From assembly GCA_038250235.1 (NCBI GenBank), contig JBBSCO010000038.1, forward strand, positions 1 through 28,941: a stretch of 28,941 nucleotides of DNA. Reading direction: 5' to 3'. Below, piece after piece: positions 25,535 to 28,941 of the stretch. A model generated the notes under the pieces. That model saw only the letters and a program-made list of their open reading frames with translations, searched no databases and was not told where the DNA came from. Made by a program: the position numbers and the translations under genes. The DNA comes from JAAUTS01 sp038250235 (GTDB taxonomy: Bacteria > Verrucomicrobiota > Verrucomicrobiia > Methylacidiphilales > JAAUTS01). Numbering within the stretch: the stretch's first letter is position 1; every line of letters begins with the position of its first letter.

Positions 25535-25981
25535 TCAGAATGGGTTAGAGTAGGCATCTGCTACTTTTGCTTCCAACTTGACGTCTGGTGAGCTGAGCTT
25601 TCCGTCCGTATCCTTGACTGTAATCTTAAAGTATTCTTTTCCGTTTGGCATTACGACGGCATCGACTCGACCGGAGGCCTTGTCAATGAACGTCCCGTTA
25701 CCATCAAAAAAGAGACAGTCGATATTAGTGCTTTTCCATTTTGTCTTTCCCGTATTCTCGACAGTTCCAAGAATCTCGAAGGTATTATCGACTTGTCGCT
25801 TTTCCAGTACCGTAATCTGCAAATCCTTGCGGAAATCCCCCTTCGGCTTGTAAAGCTGCCACATTGGGAAAAACCCAAGCAGGACTATTGGAAGGATGAA
25901 CAACCATTGCTTTTTCGGCCATGAGAAATTCAAGTTGGTGATTTCAGCTCCACAGTTCGAACATTTAACAGATGCTTTCAT
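25535..25981 (-). CDS. Membrane-anchored FxLyD-like domain protein with an N-terminal Cys pair (148 aa)
   Basis: The N-terminus carries CSNCGAEI, half of a zinc-ribbon-like knuckle; a second Cys pair is missing. A hydrophobic segment follows at about residues 28-43 (LFILPIVLLGFFPMW). The remaining hundred residues, with FEILGTVENTGKTKWKSTNIDCLFFDGNGTFIDKASG, fit the FxLyD beta-sandwich domain, found in many exported bacterial proteins of unknown role. The likely topology is Cys pair in the cytoplasm and the beta domain outside. No strong ribosome site precedes the ATG. The gene stands alone between two gene-poor stretches. No function is known. Confidence 0.72.
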   Translation of the reverse strand: MKASVKCSNCGAEITNLNFSWPKKQWLFILPIVLLGFFPMWQLYKPKGDFRKDLQITVLEKRQVDNTFEILGTVENTGKTKWKSTNIDCLFFDGNGTFIDKASGRVDAVVMPNGKEYFKITVKDTDGKLSSPDVKLEAKVADAYSNPF

Positions 25982-26131
25982 AGTAGGTGCAAAATTTGTT
26001 TGCTAACGCATGTTAGACAACTGGTTGGGATTTATGTAATAGGCCACTGGTTGCCGAAAATCGATAATGCCAACTTTGTGTCTGTGTTTTGGGTTGTTTC
26101 GTCTCCCGTTTTCAAGGGTAAGGAGTTTCTT

Positions 26132-26245
26132 ATGGATGACCGTTTAAAAAAGGATGGGCAAAAGTTTTTTGAGCGTTCTAACCAGCTTTGGGAAAAGCAG
26201 GGGTCCAATCCGGGGAATGGGGGTTTCGCTTCGCGTGGATCATGA
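26132..26245 (+). CDS. Possible small hydrophilic peptide (37 aa)
   Basis: The peptide starts MDDRLKKDGQKFFERSNQLW and ends in a Gly/Ser-rich tail. An excellent ribosome site, AAGGAG, lies six bases before the ATG, which is the main reason to list it. The first 23 residues could form a charged helix. It could be the intact start of a gene whose later part was lost, as the Gly-rich end does not look like a folded protein and the DNA soon runs into repeats. I do not recognise a family. Confidence 0.4.
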   Translation: MDDRLKKDGQKFFERSNQLWEKQGSNPGNGGFASRGS

Positions 26246-26335
26246 AGTTTGGGAAGTTCATTGCACCTCTAGGGTTCTATCAAACGGAACTAACAGATGT
26301 CGAGAGGTTTGTTTCGGTTTTGGGTTCCCTGTTGA

Positions 26336-26423
26336 GGGATGGGAAACGGCCCAGACGGAGCTGGGCCCTCCGATGGGGAAATTCCGCGACTCGGAGGTCG
26401 CGGCTAAACCGGGGGAAGGGGGA
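26336..26423. repeat. Two-hairpin element, copy 1
   Basis: This 88-base unit contains hairpin 1 (GGCCCAG-ACGGAG-CTGGGCC, 26348-26367), the linker CTCCGA (26368-26373) and hairpin 2 (CCGCGAC-TCGGAG-GTCGCGG, 26384-26403). The linker is exactly complementary to the hairpin 2 loop and to five of six bases of the hairpin 1 loop. Copy 2 is identical except for four extra bases. Confidence 0.92.
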
Positions 26424-26476
26424 ATGCGGGGGGGATGGTTTGTGGTTTTGGTTTCTTGTTTTTGGTTTTCTGTTAG

Positions 26477-26568
26477 GGGATGGGAAACGGCCCAGACGGA
26501 GCTGGGCCCTCCGATGGGAGGGGAAATTCCGCGACTCGGAGGTCGCGGCTAAACCGGGGGAAGGGGGA
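26477..26568. repeat. Two-hairpin element, copy 2
   Basis: A second, 92-base copy 141 bases after the first. Hairpin 1 is at 26489-26508, the linker CTCCGA at 26509-26514 and hairpin 2 at 26529-26548. The only difference from copy 1 is a 4-base insertion between linker and hairpin 2. The G/T-rich DNA in front of both copies is also similar, so the duplication unit is probably about 141 bases. Confidence 0.92.
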
Positions 26569-26581
26569 TGGAAACCAACAA

Positions 26582-26611
26582 AAAAGCGCAGACCAGGGGG
26601 TCTGCGCTTTT
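26582..26611 (-). terminator. Rho-independent terminator of rpsB-tsf
   Basis: AAAAGCGCAGACC (26582-26594) pairs with GGTCTGCGCTTTT (26599-26611) around a four-base loop. On the minus strand the GC stem is followed by six Ts, and it starts about 20 bases after the tsf stop codon. The A/T flanks make it symmetrical, so it can also stop plus-strand transcription. Confidence 0.9.
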
Positions 26612-26632
26612 ATTGTAATCCATTGTTAAAGA

Positions 26633-27223
26633 TTACTCACCCACGGAGTAGCGGGCAAATCGTTTGATGATGATGTTCTCACCGATCTGGCCGATTTTTT
26701 CGTTGACGATGTCGCGGATGGTTTTGTTGGGGTCCTTGATGAAACTCTGTTCCAACAGGCAGACGGTGGAGTAGTATTTATCCACTTTACCGCTGACAAT
26801 CTTTTCCACCACGTTTTCCGGCTTGCCTTTGACCTGGCCGGCTGCGACTTCTTTTTCCGCATCGACGAGGTTCTGGGGCACTTCTTCGCGGGTCACGTAA
26901 AGGGGGTGGGCCGCAGCGATCTGCAGGGTGATGTCTTTGACGAACTCACGGAAGTTTTCGTTCTTGGCCACGAAGTCGGTTTCGCAGGCAACTTCGAGCA
27001 GCACGCCGACTTTACCACCCATGTGGATGTAGCTGGCGACGATACCTTCCTTGGTTTCGCGCCCGGCTTTTTTGGCGGCACTGAGTCCGAGGCGTTTGCG
27101 GAGGATTTTTTCGCCTTCTTCGAGGTCGCCTTTGGATTCTTCGAGGGCTTTTTTGCAATCCATCATGCCGGCATTGGTCATATCACGGAGTTGTTTGACG
27201 ATTTTAGGATCTACGGTTGACAT
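26633..27223 (-). CDS. tsf: Translation elongation factor Ts, short form (196 aa)
   Basis: EF-Ts releases GDP from EF-Tu. The N-terminal UBA-like part has KQLRDMTNAGMMDCKKALEES (10-30). The core then shows GRETKEGIVASYIHMGGKVGVLLEVACETDFVAKN, in which TDFV (82-85) contacts EF-Tu. At 196 residues it is the short type with a single core repeat, like that of Thermus, rather than the 283-residue E. coli form. A GGAG ribosome site lies about 7 bases before the ATG. It lies 58 bases downstream of rpsB on the same strand, the classic rpsB-tsf pair, and is followed by a strong terminator. Confidence 0.97.
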   Translation of the reverse strand: MSTVDPKIVKQLRDMTNAGMMDCKKALEESKGDLEEGEKILRKRLGLSAAKKAGRETKEGIVASYIHMGGKVGVLLEVACETDFVAKNENFREFVKDITLQIAAAHPLYVTREEVPQNLVDAEKEVAAGQVKGKPENVVEKIVSGKVDKYYSTVCLLEQSFIKDPNKTIRDIVNEKIGQIGENIIIKRFARYSVGE

Positions 27224-27281
27224 GGTTGTCTCCAGTTTAAAGTTGTTTTAATGAAACAGGGGCGAGGGTCCCGGTGGGAAC

Positions 27282-28058
27282 TCAGGCTGCGGTGACGGTG
27301 GCAGCTTCTTTTTCCACTTTGGGTTCTTTATCGCCTTTTTCCTTGGCATCTTTGCCATCCTTGTTGCGGCGCGGGGCGGCGGCATTGCCTTCGAGGACAG
27401 AGGCGGCCAGTGTATCCAGCACGATCTTAATGGAACGGATGGCGTCGTCGTTGGCGGCAATGGGGTAATCAACCAGGGTCGGGTCTGCGTTGGTGTCGGT
27501 GATGGCCACGATCGGAATGTTCAGACGATGGGACTCAAGAACGGCGATGTTTTCACGGGCAATGTCCACGATGACGATGGCATCGGGATACTTGGCCATG
27601 TCGGCGACGCCATCAAGGTTCTTATGGATCTTGGCGGATTCGCGGCGCAGGGCGGAAAGTTCCTGTTTGGGGATGTCCTTGGCTTTGCCAGAGGTTTCGA
27701 GATCGTCGATTTCGCGCATGCGGGCAACGCTCTTGCGGACGGTGTTCAAATTGGTGAGCATACCACCGAGCCAGCGTTCGCAGACGTAGAAGGCACCGGC
27801 CTGGGCGGCGGCCTGTTTGACGCCGTCCTGGGCGGCTTTTTTGGTCCCAACGAAAAGAATCTTACCACCCTTGGAAGCGACGCCCTGGAGGAAGGTGGCG
27901 GCTTTTTCGAGTTGCTCGGAGGTTTTGTTGAGGTTGATCACATGAATGCCGTTGCGGGCTTCATAGATGTAGGGTTTCATTTTGGGGTTCCACTTGTCGG
28001 TGCGGTGACCGAAGTGAACGCCGGCTTCCAATAATGTCTTGGGGTCAATCTTAGCCAT
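27282..28058 (-). CDS. rpsB: 30S ribosomal protein S2 (258 aa)
   Basis: S2 binds late to the small ribosomal subunit near protein S1 and helper helices of 16S rRNA. The start KTLLEAGVHFGHRTDKWNPKMKPYIYEARNGIHVINL is diagnostic. WLGGMLTNLNTV and the late PIVAITDTNADPTLVDYPIAANDDAIRSIKI are also family motifs. After about residue 225 comes a low-complexity tail rich in Lys, Glu, Asp and Ala, common in PVC and other bacteria. The gene heads the rpsB-tsf unit. Its ribosome site is weak. A 57-codon frame ends 57 bases upstream on the same strand, and this gap also holds a dispersed-repeat core. Confidence 0.97.
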   Translation of the reverse strand: MAKIDPKTLLEAGVHFGHRTDKWNPKMKPYIYEARNGIHVINLNKTSEQLEKAATFLQGVASKGGKILFVGTKKAAQDGVKQAAAQAGAFYVCERWLGGMLTNLNTVRKSVARMREIDDLETSGKAKDIPKQELSALRRESAKIHKNLDGVADMAKYPDAIVIVDIARENIAVLESHRLNIPIVAITDTNADPTLVDYPIAANDDAIRSIKIVLDTLAASVLEGNAAAPRRNKDGKDAKEKGDKEPKVEKEAATVTAA

Positions 28059-28087
28059 ACTGCTGCATCTTTCTTTTCGTTTTATGA

Positions 28088-28106
28088 TCCTTCGATAAAC
28101 TCAGGA
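28088..28106. repeat. Dispersed-repeat core in the rpsB leader
   Basis: On the minus strand the 19 bases read TCCTGAGTTTATCGAAGGA. The core at 15043-15061 is TCCTGAGTGCAACGAAGGA, so 15 of 19 bases agree and only the middle four differ. A separate hairpin (TTCGCT-TTCT-AGCGAA, 28108-28123) lies next to it and covers the stop codon of the 57-aa frame. Confidence 0.6.
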
Positions 28107-28115
28107 CTTCGCTTT

Positions 28116-28289
28116 CTAGCGAATGGGGGTTTTTGTTGTTGTGTCCGCATAGGCGAACGTTTTGTCATCAACAGAAAGGAAGAGCGTAACCAAAGGATCC
28201 CCTTTGCCAAGAGGAAAATCCAAGAAATCAAAAGGCAGAAGTTGACCGGCCTGTTCCTGCGCAACCATGCTTAATCCAAGACAACACAT
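28116..28289 (-). CDS. Possible small protein upstream of rpsB (57 aa)
   Basis: The frame starts MCCLGLSMVAQEQAGQLL and contains FDFLDFPLGKGDPLVTLFLS, then VDDKTFAYADTTTKTPIR and a TAG. AAGGA lies six bases before the ATG, a good ribosome site. The alternating hydrophobic and acidic pattern looks like folded protein rather than chance. The first residues (CCLGLS) could be the end of a longer, lost protein, and an inner ATG lies seven codons in. It is on the same strand as rpsB with a 57-base gap, so it could share the rpsB transcript or act as a leader. No family is recognised. Confidence 0.5.
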   Translation of the reverse strand: MCCLGLSMVAQEQAGQLLPFDFLDFPLGKGDPLVTLFLSVDDKTFAYADTTTKTPIR

Positions 28290-28941
28290 GCTTTTTCCTT
28301 GCTGGAAAAAAAGATTCTGAGATTGCCTAAAAAACGGCCTGAAGCCATTTGCAACAAACTCTTGGAAACCCTGTCACCAATCCCAAGCAACGCGATGATG
28401 GGTGATTGGGAAACCCTCTGTGATGCCATTGACTTGGGAAAAGTCAGAACTCTGTCCAACAAAGCGACATGGGACTATTTAGGTCGGGGTCTGCAAGCCC
28501 ACAGATCCAGTAAGTAACTCTTCAGGACCCTGCCATTGTTGTGGGGTTCTTCAAATACAGCTCTGTCAACAGATCCCTGCTATTTTCGTAGCGATAGAGA
28601 AGCCTCCATTAAAGTTTTGCAAAGCGGCGCCATGTTTGAACGCGTTTGGTTCGATGAAAAAGCTTTCCCCGCCTGTGTTCTGCGGAGATATGCTGAACCA
28701 TCAACTTTATTTCATCAGAGAAATCTTCAGGTGCCGTTCCTGAAAAATGAGGGTCTGCAACTTAGTGGAGTTGCGCCCTCAACTGTTCCACGGCAACCTT
28801 TGAATATTCAATTCTCACATTCCTATATTTTAAATTTCTTTCAGAACAAACAATGCTATTTTGAATTAAAATTGGCTTTGTGACGTTTAAAGTTTAAGAT
28901 TATGCCTAATTCAGGCAAATTTGAGATAACTAGCTCCGAAT
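28290..28941 (+). other. Terminal stretch with no supported gene; one long frame with a single stop
   Basis: On the plus strand one frame stays open from 28275 to 28883 apart from a single TAA at 28515-28517. The first part (RPEAICNKLLETLSPIPSN, GDWETLCDAIDLGKVRTLSN) looks fairly protein-like, but there is no ATG with a ribosome site at its start. The second part is rich in His, Gln and Ser and less convincing. It could be a decayed gene or chance. Nothing else was recognised up to the window end. Confidence 0.35.

Noticed and set aside
26336..26568. CRISPR-like array from the two repeats
   Set aside because: Only two long copies with internal hairpins, no regular spacers and no cas genes.
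26154..26667. Two overlapping plus-strand frames (130-160 codons) across the two-hairpin repeats
   Set aside because: They translate the repeat DNA itself, with repeated peptides, and run into the terminator and tsf.

Overview
The window most likely comes from a member of the Verrucomicrobiota (PVC group). This is inferred from gene content: a long-form PurF, a (broken) Trx7/PDZ gene of a type I recall mainly from Planctomycetes and Verrucomicrobia, and several small AraC-controlled modules of TIM-barrel isomerases, Gfo/Idh/MocA oxidoreductases and a PhyH-type dioxygenase. No rRNA, tRNA, CRISPR array or recognisable insertion sequence was seen. Placement below phylum is not possible from this sequence.

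Layout. Positions 1-11650 hold mainly housekeeping and single-gene units: the 3' part of adenylate kinase, a convergent long PurF, a small membrane protein, an MGDG-synthase-like glycosyltransferase, a (CTCTAC)7 microsatellite, a large protein with a degenerate kinase domain joined to a WD40-like propeller, pyruvate kinase, a photolyase/cryptochrome-family protein, and an L,D-transpeptidase lipoprotein. Positions 11820-13119 carry a thioredoxin/PDZ gene destroyed by two in-frame TAA codons and three frameshifts.

Positions 13175-20889 form a regulatory and catabolic block. Three AraC-family regulators are each transcribed divergently from a metabolic unit: AraC-1 with a PhyH-type dioxygenase, AraC-2 with oxidoreductase-1 and isomerase-1, and AraC-3 with isomerase-2 and oxidoreductase-2. 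The last two units are arranged as near mirror images, and the two AraC genes overlap tail to tail. A likely reading is sensing and oxidation/isomerisation of sugars or polyols, but the substrates cannot be read from the sequence.

Positions 20933-26250 are a looser accessory region. It holds a heavily decayed short-chain dehydrogenase, a mercuric-reductase-like flavoprotein, DoxX, amphi-Trp and FxLyD-like small proteins, two possible very short genes, and several perfect hairpins in gene-poor DNA. Positions 26336-28289 hold a tandem two-hairpin element, a strong terminator, tsf and rpsB (minus strand), and a 57-codon reading frame just upstream of rpsB. The last 650 bases contain no gene I can support.

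The observations most worth checking are the pseudokinase-propeller protein, the duplicated two-hairpin element whose linker is complementary to its own loops, and the mirrored AraC modules. No complete new defence or mobile system was recognised.
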